Made by a program: the position numbers and the translations under genes
In this document: one piece after another, positions 1 to 6,446 of the stretch
How the letters are laid out: each line of letters begins with the position of its first letter
How positions within the stretch are numbered: the stretch's first letter is position 1
Origin: Bryobacterales bacterium
Lineage (GTDB): Bacteria > Acidobacteriota > Terriglobia > Bryobacterales > Bryobacteraceae
Assembly (NCBI GenBank): GCA_016789785.1
Contig: JAEUQE010000260.1
Coordinates: 1 to 11,583, forward strand
Direction of reading: 5' to 3'
DNA: 11,583 nt
The notes under the pieces: generated by a model
Databases searched by the model: none
Told to the model about the DNA's origin: nothing
What the model saw: only the letters and a program-made list of their open reading frames with translations

Positions 1-1
1 T

Positions 2-1420
2 GGCACAAAGCTGTATGTGGGCAACTCAAAAGGGATGGGCTCGTACTCCAACGTTCGCGGCCCGAACAGTCCGTTGAAGGATGCCGGCGAAGGCCGGGGC
101 AGCGTGAAGAGCCTGCAAAAGGGCAGCGTGAACATTGTGGATCTCGCCAATTTGAAAACGCAGATCAAGAAATACACGCAGCAGGTTTACGCGAACGTTC
201 CTTACAAGGATGAGTACCTGACGAAGGCGAAGGCGCCGAAGGAAGTATCGGTGGTGCCGCAGAATGTGGGGGCGGGCTCGCCCATTCAACATGTGATCTA
301 CATCATCAAGGAGAACCGCACCTACGATCAGGTGTTCGGCGATATCCCGAAGGGCAACGGCGATTCCCGCCTGGCGATCTTTGGACGGAAGATCACACCG
401 AATCAACACGCGCTGGCGGAGCAGTTTGTGCTCTTCGATAACCTGTTCTGCGATGGCGAGGTGAGCGTGGACGGGCACTCCTGGTCCAACTCGGCATACG
501 CTACCGACTTCAATGAGAAGTATTGGCCCCTAAACTACGGGGGACACAGCCGTTCGGGTCCGTCGCTGGCCACCGTACCGAAGGGCGGCCACATGTGGGA
601 CCTCGCGAAGGCGAAGGGCCTCACGTATCGGAGCTACGGCGAGTACGCCGCACGCTCCAGTGATGGCACCACGATGGAGGCGTCGCCAGCCGCGGTTGCC
701 CTCTTCGGGCACGTGTCGCCGAACTTTAAAAAGCCCGGCATGCGCGATACCGACAATGTTCGTGTGTTCATTGAGGAACTCGATGAGTATGAGCGCAACT
801 TCGACAATCCCGACCGCAACAAGCGCTTGCCGAACTTCATCGTGATGAGCCTCCCGGAGAACCACACCGCGGGTACGCGTCCCGGCGCATACACACCACG
901 GGCCATGGTCGCGAACAACGACCTCGCTGTCGGCCAGTTGGTGGAGCGCGTGACGCAGAGCAAGTACTGGCCGAAGACGGCGATCTTCATCATTGAAGAC
1001 GACGCGCAGGATGGCGCCGATCACGTGGATGCGCGCCGCACCGTTGGCCTCGTGATCAGCCCGTATGTGAAGCGCGGCATCGTGGATAGCACGCTGTACA
1101 CCACCAGTTCCATGCTGCGGACCATGCAACTGCTGCTCGGTCTGCCGCCAATGAGCCAGTACGATGCGGCAGCCACGCCGATGTATGCGGCGTTCGGCAC
1201 GAAGCCGGAATTGAGCGGCTACAAGCATCTGCCCGCCGAATGGGACTTGAACGAGCGCAACCTGGAGACCGCGTGGGGAGCGCAGAAATCGCTTGAGATG
1301 AATCTCGACGAGATTGATCAGGCGCCGATGTTCGCCTTCAACGAGATCATCTGGAAGAGCGTGATGGGAGCGGATTCCGAGATGCCGTTGCCGGTGCACC
1401 GCTTCCATTTCAAGCGCTGA
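2..1420 (+). CDS. YncE-like propeller / phosphoesterase-family protein, C-terminal part
   Basis: The reading frame is open from the window edge (codon at 2-4) to TGA at 1418-1420, giving 472 residues. The in-frame GTG at 17 is an internal Val, not a start. The visible N-terminus (GTKLYVGNSKG) looks like the last blade of a YVTN/YncE-type beta-propeller. From about nt 280 comes a phosphoesterase domain (PF04185 type; phospholipase C/acid phosphatase superfamily): HVIYIIKENRTYDQVFGD with the ENRT metal/nucleophile region, then FDNLFCDGEVSVDGHSW, SLPENHTAG and EDDAQDGADHVDARR near nt 996-1040. Such fusions are known as bifunctional YncE/alkaline phosphatase-like proteins and are normally exported. 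The substrate is unknown. The signal peptide and most of the propeller lie outside the window. The gene ends in a convergent arrangement with the alpha/beta hydrolase at 1824. Family call is firm; phosphatase versus phosphodiesterase activity cannot be decided. Confidence 0.88.
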   Translation, partial: GTKLYVGNSKGMGSYSNVRGPNSPLKDAGEGRGSVKSLQKGSVNIVDLANLKTQIKKYTQQVYANVPYKDEYLTKAKAPKEVSVVPQNVGAGSPIQHVIYIIKENRTYDQVFGDIPKGNGDSRLAIFGRKITPNQHALAEQFVLFDNLFCDGEVSVDGHSWSNSAYATDFNEKYWPLNYGGHSRSGPSLATVPKGGHMWDLAKAKGLTYRSYGEYAARSSDGTTMEASPAAVALFGHVSPNFKKPGMRDTDNVRVFIEELDEYERNFDNPDRNKRLPNFIVMSLPENHTAGTRPGAYTPRAMVANNDLAVGQLVERVTQSKYWPKTAIFIIEDDAQDGADHVDARRTVGLVISPYVKRGIVDSTLYTTSSMLRTMQLLLGLPPMSQYDAAATPMYAAFGTKPELSGYKHLPAEWDLNERNLETAWGAQKSLEMNLDEIDQAPMFAFNEIIWKSVMGADSEMPLPVHRFHFKR

Positions 1421-1439
1421 AAAAATAGCCGTCAGCGGT

Positions 1440-1584
1440 CAGCCTTCAGCACCCGAGCGGGCGCGATCCTGCTCATGGAACCTGAAACTTGATCCGGGCG
1501 GAGCGATGTGTCATCAAATCGGCTGGCGCAGGCGGCAAGCCATGGTCGAAATCCGGCAACTCCGAGGCGGATGTTTCTGGAGAG
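1440..1584 (+). repeat. Diverged direct repeat, unit A
   Basis: Three conserved blocks recur in the same order in unit B. The first is CAGCCTTCAGC-A-CCCGAGCGGG at 1440-1461, matching 1589-1610 with one difference. The second is CCTGAAACTTGATCCGGGCG at 1481-1500, matching 1617-1636 with one difference. The third is a 42-bp block at 1543-1584, matching 1671-1712 with one difference. The offsets are 149, 136 and 128 bp, so the linkers between blocks have changed length while the blocks stayed nearly identical. Confidence 0.85.
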
Positions 1585-1588
1585 CCTT

Positions 1589-1712
1589 CAGCCTTCAGCC
1601 CCCGAGCGGGGCGAACCCTGAAACTTGATCTGGGCGAGAGCGTCATCGAACGGAGTGACGCGGCAACCTCTGGTCGAAATCCGGCAACTCCGAGGCGGAA
1701 GTTTCTGGAGAG
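1589..1712 (+). repeat. Diverged direct repeat, unit B
   Basis: This is the second copy of the three-block unit described at 1440-1584. Blocks lie at 1589-1610, 1617-1636 and 1671-1712. Near-identity of blocks totalling about 84 bp, with unrelated linkers of different lengths, suggests that the blocks are preserved modules, or that the duplication was followed by linker replacement. Confidence 0.85.
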
Positions 1713-1823
1713 CGATTCGCTCCTGCGGGCCGCACTCGCCGGTGATGGCGGTCTCTGCGGGCTGGCAGTGATGCGTTTGGGCTGATAGCTGACGGCTGAT
1801 GGCTCAGTTCGGCGGCTGACTAC

Positions 1824-2486
1824 TCAAACCAGGAGCGCTTGCAAGCGCTCGATCAGCGCCTGAAGAAACGGGGGCGCGCTGCGCCGTCCAGACGCCTTCA
1901 GATCGTGACCCGCGCCCTCGACAGGCAACACATCGATCTTCGCAGGCGATACCCGCAACGCGGCGCGCAGTTCCTCCACGGAACCGAAGGGATCGCGCGT
2001 GCCGTGCACGAAAAGGCTCGGCGTTCGCAAGGATGGCAGGTGGGCGACGCGAAGTTGCTCGGGTTTGCGGGGCGGGTGAAGCGGATAGCTGAGCAGGAGC
2101 AGCGCATCGGCCACGATGGCGTCTTCCGCGGCGAGCATGGTCGCCTGCCTCCCGCCGTAGGAATGTCCACCCAGAACAATTTGCCCTGTACATGTTTCGC
2201 GCAACAACGACACGGCATCGCGCAAGCCTTCGCGGTCGCGTGCGGCCGTCGCGGGAAAAGGCGGTCCTGTGGGGCGCTCGCGCCGGAATGGAAGATCGAT
2301 GCGCAGCACCGTAAATCCGGCCTCCGCGAGCGATCCCGACAGCGTTACGAGCAGTTGCGCGTTGCAGTTCGAACCTGCTCCGTGCGCAAGCACCACCCCA
2401 TCTGCAACCATGCCCGAGGGCCGGTGCAGAAAGCCGCGCACCTTGGGCGTATCCACCGTCTCAAGACTTACTTCGGAAATGGCCAC
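1824..2486 (-). CDS. Alpha/beta-hydrolase of the COG3571/KANL3-Tex30-like group
   Basis: A 220-residue hydrolase with the complete catalytic outline of the fold: oxyanion-side HGAGS at 35-39, DLPFRRERPTGPP at 64-76 (typical of this group), nucleophile elbow GHSYGG at 107-112 with Ser109, acid Asp165 in HGTRDPFG and His194 in GAGHD. No signal peptide or membrane segment is visible, so it is probably cytoplasmic. The group is predicted to be an esterase or dienelactone-hydrolase relative; substrates are mostly unknown. The start is GTG at 2484-2486, supported by GGAG at 2492-2495 (spacing 5 nt) on the minus strand. It overlaps the 3' end of the amidohydrolase gene upstream by 19 bp, so the two are probably cotranscribed and translationally coupled. 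The last codons contain an 18-bp perfect palindrome. Confidence 0.9.
   Translation of the reverse strand: MAISEVSLETVDTPKVRGFLHRPSGMVADGVVLAHGAGSNCNAQLLVTLSGSLAEAGFTVLRIDLPFRRERPTGPPFPATAARDREGLRDAVSLLRETCTGQIVLGGHSYGGRQATMLAAEDAIVADALLLLSYPLHPPRKPEQLRVAHLPSLRTPSLFVHGTRDPFGSVEELRAALRVSPAKIDVLPVEGAGHDLKASGRRSAPPFLQALIERLQALLV
1833..1850. other. 18-bp perfect palindrome at the 3' end of the hydrolase gene
   Basis: GAGCGCTTGCAAGCGCTC is identical to its own reverse complement. It lies 7 bp inside the stop codon of the minus-strand alpha/beta hydrolase and encodes part of ERLQALLV. It could fold into a short stem in the mRNA but has no T-run after it, so it is not a typical intrinsic terminator. 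It may be a chance result of coding an amphipathic C-terminus. Confidence 0.6.
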
Positions 2487-3352
2487 ACGCGCTCCACGGT
2501 TTTCGATAGCATCCAGCTTCTGTCTTCTTCGTTGAGGAATTTCATTTCATCGCGAACCACCGCGAGTGTCTGCTCATACCTGGCGTGGCGTTCGCTCACC
2601 GGCCAATCGGTGCCCCACATGAGACGCTTCGGCCCAAACGCGCCGTAGAGCCGCTTGACCTGGTCATGCGTATCGGCCCACGGATAGGCATGCTTGGAGA
2701 GCGACCATGTGTGCGAGATCTTCACGAACACCTTCGGATAGCGGCGCAGCGCGATCAACTTCTCCAACTCCTCAGGCTTATCGATGGGACTGTCGGCCAT
2801 GTGATCAATTACCACCGTGAGGTCCGGATGCTTCTCGATCAGCGCAGCCGCATCCGGCATGCGTGATACTGGCGCGAGCAGCGTCATCGGCACCTTGTGC
2901 GACTCGCATCGTTTCCACAACGGCGGCATCAGAGGTCCGCGAGTCCAGTCGCCGGAGGCGTTCGCCGCTGGGCTGAGCCGGATGCCTCGAAAGCCCTGTT
3001 CGGTGAGCTTGGAAAGATGATCGGGAGCGGCGGGATCTTCCGGATTTACGCGCGCCACGCCATGGAACATGTTGCGATACTGCTTCAGCACATCGGCGAG
3101 ATAGCTGTTGTCCCAACGGTAGTGGATCACTTGAATGATCACCGTCTTCGCCACGCCGTTCTTCTTCATCAAGTCAAGTAGCATCTCCGCGGACGCATCT
3201 TGCGCGGGCGGATTCGTGGTTTCCTTCGCCCACGGATAACGCGGATCTTTCTTCCACACGTGCGTGTGCGAATCGACGATGCGGTAATCGGTTTTCGCCG
3301 CACACAGCGCGGGTGCGGACAGCATTGCGGGGATGAATTCGCGGCGGCGCAT
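2468..3352 (-). CDS. Tat-exported amidohydrolase (Amidohydrolase_2, COG3618)
   Basis: A 294-residue metal-dependent hydrolase of the amidohydrolase-2 family (PF04909), the group with lactonases such as fuconolactonase and related TIM-barrel hydrolases. Visible metal or active-site residues are D27-x-H29-x-H31 in the first strand (VDSHTHVW), Q74/H77 in QVIHY, H184 in VIDHM, H214 in KISHTW and D249 in MWGTDWP. The N-terminus MRRREFIPAMLSAPALCAAK carries a twin-arginine (RRREF) signal followed by a short hydrophobic stretch, suggesting folded export to the periplasm. The start is ATG at 3350-3352, with a weak GGAA at 3361-3364. It is first in a two-gene minus-strand operon with the alpha/beta hydrolase and diverges from hrpB. 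The substrate is not evident; a sugar lactone is one family-based possibility. The partner hydrolase might act on the same compound, but it lacks an export signal. Confidence 0.9.
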   Translation of the reverse strand: MRRREFIPAMLSAPALCAAKTDYRIVDSHTHVWKKDPRYPWAKETTNPPAQDASAEMLLDLMKKNGVAKTVIIQVIHYRWDNSYLADVLKQYRNMFHGVARVNPEDPAAPDHLSKLTEQGFRGIRLSPAANASGDWTRGPLMPPLWKRCESHKVPMTLLAPVSRMPDAAALIEKHPDLTVVIDHMADSPIDKPEELEKLIALRRYPKVFVKISHTWSLSKHAYPWADTHDQVKRLYGAFGPKRLMWGTDWPVSERHARYEQTLAVVRDEMKFLNEEDRSWMLSKTVERVWPFPK

Positions 3353-3368
3353 GAGAAGGGTTCCAGTG

Positions 3369-3405
3369 TTTAGCCATAATACAACTTGGTCTCTCTACCT
3401 GTGGA
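3369..3405. promoter_or_regulatory. Candidate bidirectional promoter between amidohydrolase and hrpB
   Basis: The start codons of the divergent genes are 33 bp apart (3352 and 3386). The centre is CATAATA (3375-3381). Read on plus it gives CATAAT (5/6 to TATAAT). Read on minus it gives TATTAT (5/6). On minus, TCCACA (rc of 3400-3405) lies 18 bp upstream and resembles a -35 box, placing the start near 3369 and the box inside hrpB's first codons. On plus, no good -35 is seen; the start would fall at about 3387, at hrpB's TTG codon. This is inferred from consensus matching only. Confidence 0.45.
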
Positions 3406-5803
3406 TGCGTTGCTTCCGGAGATTCTCGCAACGCTCAAACAATCGAACGCGCTGGTGCTGGAAGCGCCTCCGGGCGCGGGCAAGACGACGCGGGTGCCGC
3501 CAGCGCTGCTGGAGCTCGGCATGGGCGAAGTGTGGGTGCTGGAGCCAAGGCGTCTTGCGGCGCGTTTGGCCGCGCGGAGAGTGGCCGAAGAGTTGGGTGA
3601 ACCGCTCGGGCGCACGGTTGGCTATCAGGTGCGATTCGAACAGGTGGCCAGCGCATCCACACGCCTTCGATTCCTCACTGAGGGTGTGCTGACACGGCGC
3701 ATGATTTCGGACCCCGAACTGCGCGGCGCCGGCATCATTGTGCTGGATGAGTTTCATGAGAGACATCTCGATAGCGATCTCGCGCTCGCGTGGCTGAAGC
3801 GTTTGCAGCGCACGTCGCGGCCCGGTCTGCGCGTGGTGGTGATGTCAGCGACGTTGCACGCCGCGCCGATCGCGCAGTTTCTCGGTGAGTGCCCGGTGCT
3901 TCGCAGCGAAGGGCGATTGTTCGAGATGAGCGTTCGCTACCGGCCGCATTCGGCGGAGCCGCTCGAAGAGCAAGTTCGGTCGGCCACTGAGCAATTACTC
4001 ACTGAGCAGCCACTCACCAAACAGGCAAAAGGCGACATTCTCGTGTTCCTTCCAGGAGCCGCCGAGATTCAGCGCGCGTCGCGAGCATTGGAAGCCACAG
4101 CGCGCCGTTTCGATCTGTTGGTGACGCCGCTTCATGGCGATCTTTCGCCGGAAGAGCAGGATCGCGCAGTGCAGCCGTCTTCGCGGCGCAAGGTGATTCT
4201 CTCCACCAATGTCGCGGAGAGTTCGGTCACGATCGAAGGCGTTACGGCGGTGGTGGACAGTGGACTGGCGCGGATCGCGTCGCATTCGCCGTGGAGCGGG
4301 CTGCCGGTATTGCAGACCGGACGGATCAGCCAGGCATCGGCGACGCAACGCGCGGGCCGTTCCGCGCGGACCGCGCCGGGGCGGGTGATCCGTCTGTATC
4401 CCGAGGAAGACTTCTTGCGCCGGCCGCACCACGATCTCCCGGAGATCCTGCGCATGGATCTTGCGGAGATCGCGTTGACGCTGGAGGCGCTGGGTCTGCG
4501 GCACTTCAACGAACTGGAATGGCTGGACACACCGCCGGCGCCGGCCGTGGAAGCCGCGGAACAACTGCTGCAACGGCTCGGTGCGTTGGATGAAGATGGC
4601 CGGCTCAACACGACAGGCCGCGCGATGCTTGCATGCCCCTTACCACCGCGTCTGGCGCGCATGGTGATCGAGGCGGACCGGCGCGGCGCCGGCGATGATG
4701 GTGCACTTGCGGCCGCACTGCTGAGTCTCGGGGCGCGGCTTCCGAATCAGCCCCGTCACAAGACACCATCCGATGTGTTCGCGCTGATGGAAGGCGATCA
4801 TCCGCCGAGTGCGCGCAGACTTGCAAGCTCCGTGCGAAACGCGTTGCGGATCAAACAGACCGGCCGGCCGGATGACGATGCGCTGCGCATGTCGATCCTC
4901 GCGGCGTTCCCGGATCGCGTGGCGCGCCGCCGGCCCAATGACGAGTTATTGCTCAGTGGTGGTGGCTCGGCGATCCTCGCAAAGTCCAGTACAGTCCGCG
5001 ATGGTGCGTACCTGGTGGCGATCGACATTGAGGACCGGAAAGAGCGAGGGCTGCCGCTGGTGCGGCTGGCGAGTTCGATCGAGCCTGACTGGCTGCTGGA
5101 CCTTTTTCCGGATCGCATCACCGAGCGCAACGGTGTGGAGTGGAATCGCACGGGTGAGCGCGTGGAAGCAGTGAGCGCGATGCTCTATGAAAGTCTGGTG
5201 ATCGACGAAAGCAGAGGCGGCACGGTGGACCCCGGGCTTGCATCGCAGATGCTGTCCGCCAAGGCTCGCGAGCAGGCGCTTCATCGTTTCATTCCCGAGG
5301 AGGAGCGTCTCGCCTTTCTCGCGCGCACAGGCTTCGCATCGCAGTGGTCATCCATCCCGAAGTGGACTGACGAAGATCTGTGGAGTGCGCTCGATCAGTT
5401 GTGCGTGGGTAAGCGCAGTTTCACAGAACTTCTCGCGTCCACGCGCGATGGCGGACTGGCGGCGCATCTCATCAGTACGCTGCCGCACGCGCAGCAGAGA
5501 GCACTCGAAGAACTCGCGCCGCTGCGATGGAAACTGCCGAGCGGACGCACGGGCCGCATCGAATACAGCGATGGCCAAACGCCGAAACTGTCGGCGCGGC
5601 TCCAGGAGTTTTTTGGCATGAAGGAAACTCCACGGATCGGCGGTGGGAAGGTGGCACTAGTACTTGAGCTTCTTGCCCCGAACCAACGTCCGGTACAAAC
5701 CACCACAGATCTGGCGGGGTTCTGGAACCGCTGGTACCCAACTGTGCGCAAAGAACTAATGCGGCGGTACCCCAAGCACGCGTGGCCCGAAAAACCAGAG
5801 TAA
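3386..5803 (+). CDS. hrpB: ATP-dependent helicase HrpB
   Basis: An 805-residue DEAH/RHA-type RNA helicase, near the usual HrpB length. In order: Walker A APPGAGKTT (27-35), motif Ia LEPRRLAAR, DEFH box (121-124), SAT (154-156), the RecA-2 region STNVAESSVTIEG (273-285), motif VI (321-328), the helicase-associated domain, and the HrpB-type C-terminus FWNRWYPTVRKELMRRYPKHAWP. It is expected to couple ATP hydrolysis to RNA remodelling in the cytoplasm; its cellular role is poorly defined. The start is TTG at 3386, chosen because it keeps the conserved LPVDALLPEI; the next candidate, GTG at 3401, would cut it off. No Shine-Dalgarno precedes TTG. Motif VI reads QRAGRSAR rather than the usual QRAGRAGR: the second Gly is Ala327. 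The gene stands alone, divergent from the amidohydrolase. Confidence 0.95.
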   Translation: MVSLPVDALLPEILATLKQSNALVLEAPPGAGKTTRVPPALLELGMGEVWVLEPRRLAARLAARRVAEELGEPLGRTVGYQVRFEQVASASTRLRFLTEGVLTRRMISDPELRGAGIIVLDEFHERHLDSDLALAWLKRLQRTSRPGLRVVVMSATLHAAPIAQFLGECPVLRSEGRLFEMSVRYRPHSAEPLEEQVRSATEQLLTEQPLTKQAKGDILVFLPGAAEIQRASRALEATARRFDLLVTPLHGDLSPEEQDRAVQPSSRRKVILSTNVAESSVTIEGVTAVVDSGLARIASHSPWSGLPVLQTGRISQASATQRAGRSARTAPGRVIRLYPEEDFLRRPHHDLPEILRMDLAEIALTLEALGLRHFNELEWLDTPPAPAVEAAEQLLQRLGALDEDGRLNTTGRAMLACPLPPRLARMVIEADRRGAGDDGALAAALLSLGARLPNQPRHKTPSDVFALMEGDHPPSARRLASSVRNALRIKQTGRPDDDALRMSILAAFPDRVARRRPNDELLLSGGGSAILAKSSTVRDGAYLVAIDIEDRKERGLPLVRLASSIEPDWLLDLFPDRITERNGVEWNRTGERVEAVSAMLYESLVIDESRGGTVDPGLASQMLSAKAREQALHRFIPEEERLAFLARTGFASQWSSIPKWTDEDLWSALDQLCVGKRSFTELLASTRDGGLAAHLISTLPHAQQRALEELAPLRWKLPSGRTGRIEYSDGQTPKLSARLQEFFGMKETPRIGGGKVALVLELLAPNQRPVQTTTDLAGFWNRWYPTVRKELMRRYPKHAWPEKPE

Positions 5804-5807
5804 TTGC

Positions 5808-5821
5808 TTAGTACCTGGTAC
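5808..5821. repeat. Short degenerate heptamer pair / GTACC-T-GGTAC palindrome
   Basis: Just after the hrpB stop, CTTAGTA-CCTGGTA reads as two heptamers. The stretch 5811-5821 is a perfect inverted repeat with 5-bp arms around one base. A similar motif family (AGGTAGT-AGGTACA) occurs at 8524-8537. It is too short to be certain. Confidence 0.35.
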
Positions 5822-5883
5822 GAACTCAGTTCCAATGACAGGCTCAGAATGCCCGAAAACCGTGCATTATCGGGTCACGAGCT

Positions 5884-6432
5884 ATGAGGAACACAGAAGA
5901 CCGGAGACAGAAGACAAGGGACAGAAGGCACACGGCGCGGATTGCGTCACTCGCGATTCTGTTGACCGTGTGGACTCCCTTGCAGGCACAACAGCGGCCT
6001 CAGTATGAGCCGCCAACCGAGCGGAACATGCAGAGTGAGCGGTCGCGAGGGTTCACGCGGCTTTGGAAGGTAAGCGTTGCACTGCTTGCCGCGTCGAGCG
6101 TGGTGGACGTGCATTCTTCGTGGGGACGGCTGGAAGCGAATCCCGTGCTGCGAGGGCCAAATGGCCGCTTCGGAATGCAGGGCGTGGTGCTGAAGACGAT
6201 GATTGCTTCGGGCGTGCTCGGAGCGCAGTATCTGATCCTGCGCAATCATCCGAAGGCGGCGAAGTATGGCGCGGTGACGAACATGGTGATGGCCGGTGTG
6301 ATCACAGCGGCCGCGATGAGCAACTATCACCGCAACGCGGGTGTGCCGCGCGGAGGAGCCGTTGTTCCGAAGCCAGCGTCGGTTCAGCCGGTTTCGTTCG
6401 AGACGCCGGTTCGCCCGGTGAGTCCCTTCTGA
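5884..6432 (+). CDS. Hypothetical secreted/membrane protein with ExNP motif
   Basis: A 182-residue protein I cannot assign to a characterised family. Residues 1-16 are very basic and are encoded by heptamer repeats. Residues 19-35 form a hydrophobic core ending LQA, with likely cleavage before QQ. Three further hydrophobic stretches (about 62-78, 99-119 and 128-147) are probable membrane helices. Between the first two lies VDVHSSWGRLEANP: Asp75, SS at 78-79, Gly81 and E84-x-N86-P87. This resembles the D...S...G...ExNP pattern of small membrane proteins such as the DUF5658 group, but I would not assign it. A Pro-rich tail (154-182) follows. The start ATG at 5884 lacks a clear Shine-Dalgarno, and no plausible later start keeps the signal peptide. 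It converges with the PD40 gene, with 14 bp between stops. Function unknown. Confidence 0.7.
   Translation: MRNTEDRRQKTRDRRHTARIASLAILLTVWTPLQAQQRPQYEPPTERNMQSERSRGFTRLWKVSVALLAASSVVDVHSSWGRLEANPVLRGPNGRFGMQGVVLKTMIASGVLGAQYLILRNHPKAAKYGAVTNMVMAGVITAAAMSNYHRNAGVPRGGAVVPKPASVQPVSFETPVRPVSPF
5891..5932 (+). repeat. Six-unit degenerate heptanucleotide array inside a coding region
   Basis: The units are ACACAGA, AGACCGG, AGACAGA, AGACAAG, GGACAGA and AGGCACA, with period 7 and consensus near AGACAGA. Because 7 is not a multiple of 3, the translation cycles through frames, giving the Arg/Lys/Asp-rich TEDRRQKTRDRRH that serves as the n-region of the signal peptide of the 5884-6432 protein. Confidence 0.75.
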
Positions 6433-6446
6433 TCTCGAACGCGCCG

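Larger units (their letters stand above)
1427..1804. repeat. Non-coding repeat element bounded by inverted heptamer arrays
   Basis: This fills the gap between the converging genes ending at 1420 and 1824. Its left end, 1427-1450, is a run of heptamers GTCAGCG-GTCAGCC-TTCAGCA. Its right end, 1781-1804, is GCTGATA-GCTGACG-GCTGATG-GCT. The reverse complement of the right end matches the left end at 20 of 24 positions, so they form terminal inverted repeats about 377 bp apart. A third heptamer pair lies at 1585-1599. Inside are two diverged copies of a long unit (listed separately) and short hairpins such as CCCGAGCGGG (1452-1461), CCCCGAGCGGGG (1600-1611) and GAGCGATTCGCTC (1710-1722). I see no target-site duplication and no transposase. 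It may be a dispersed intergenic repeat or a MITE-like remnant. The open frame 1489-1785 crosses the repeats in different phases and is not convincing as a gene. Confidence 0.7.

Noticed and set aside
1543..1712. Possible minimal CRISPR array from two 42-bp near-identical repeats
   Set aside because: Only two copies occur, the 86-bp gap contains other shared blocks instead of a unique spacer, and there is no cas gene or leader.
1489..1785. 98-residue open frame within the intergenic repeat region
   Set aside because: It starts inside one repeat copy and runs through the other in a different phase (the copies are offset by 128 bp). It has no ribosome binding site and a low-complexity, non-protein-like sequence.
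1427..1804. Transposon or integron interpretation of the repeat element
   Set aside because: No transposase or integrase is present and I found no target-site duplication next to the inverted ends. It is kept only as a repeat element of unknown origin.
5852..5874. Possible terminator after hrpB (CCCGA...TCGGG)
   Set aside because: The stem is only 5 bp with a 13-nt loop and no T-run follows, so it is not a convincing terminator.
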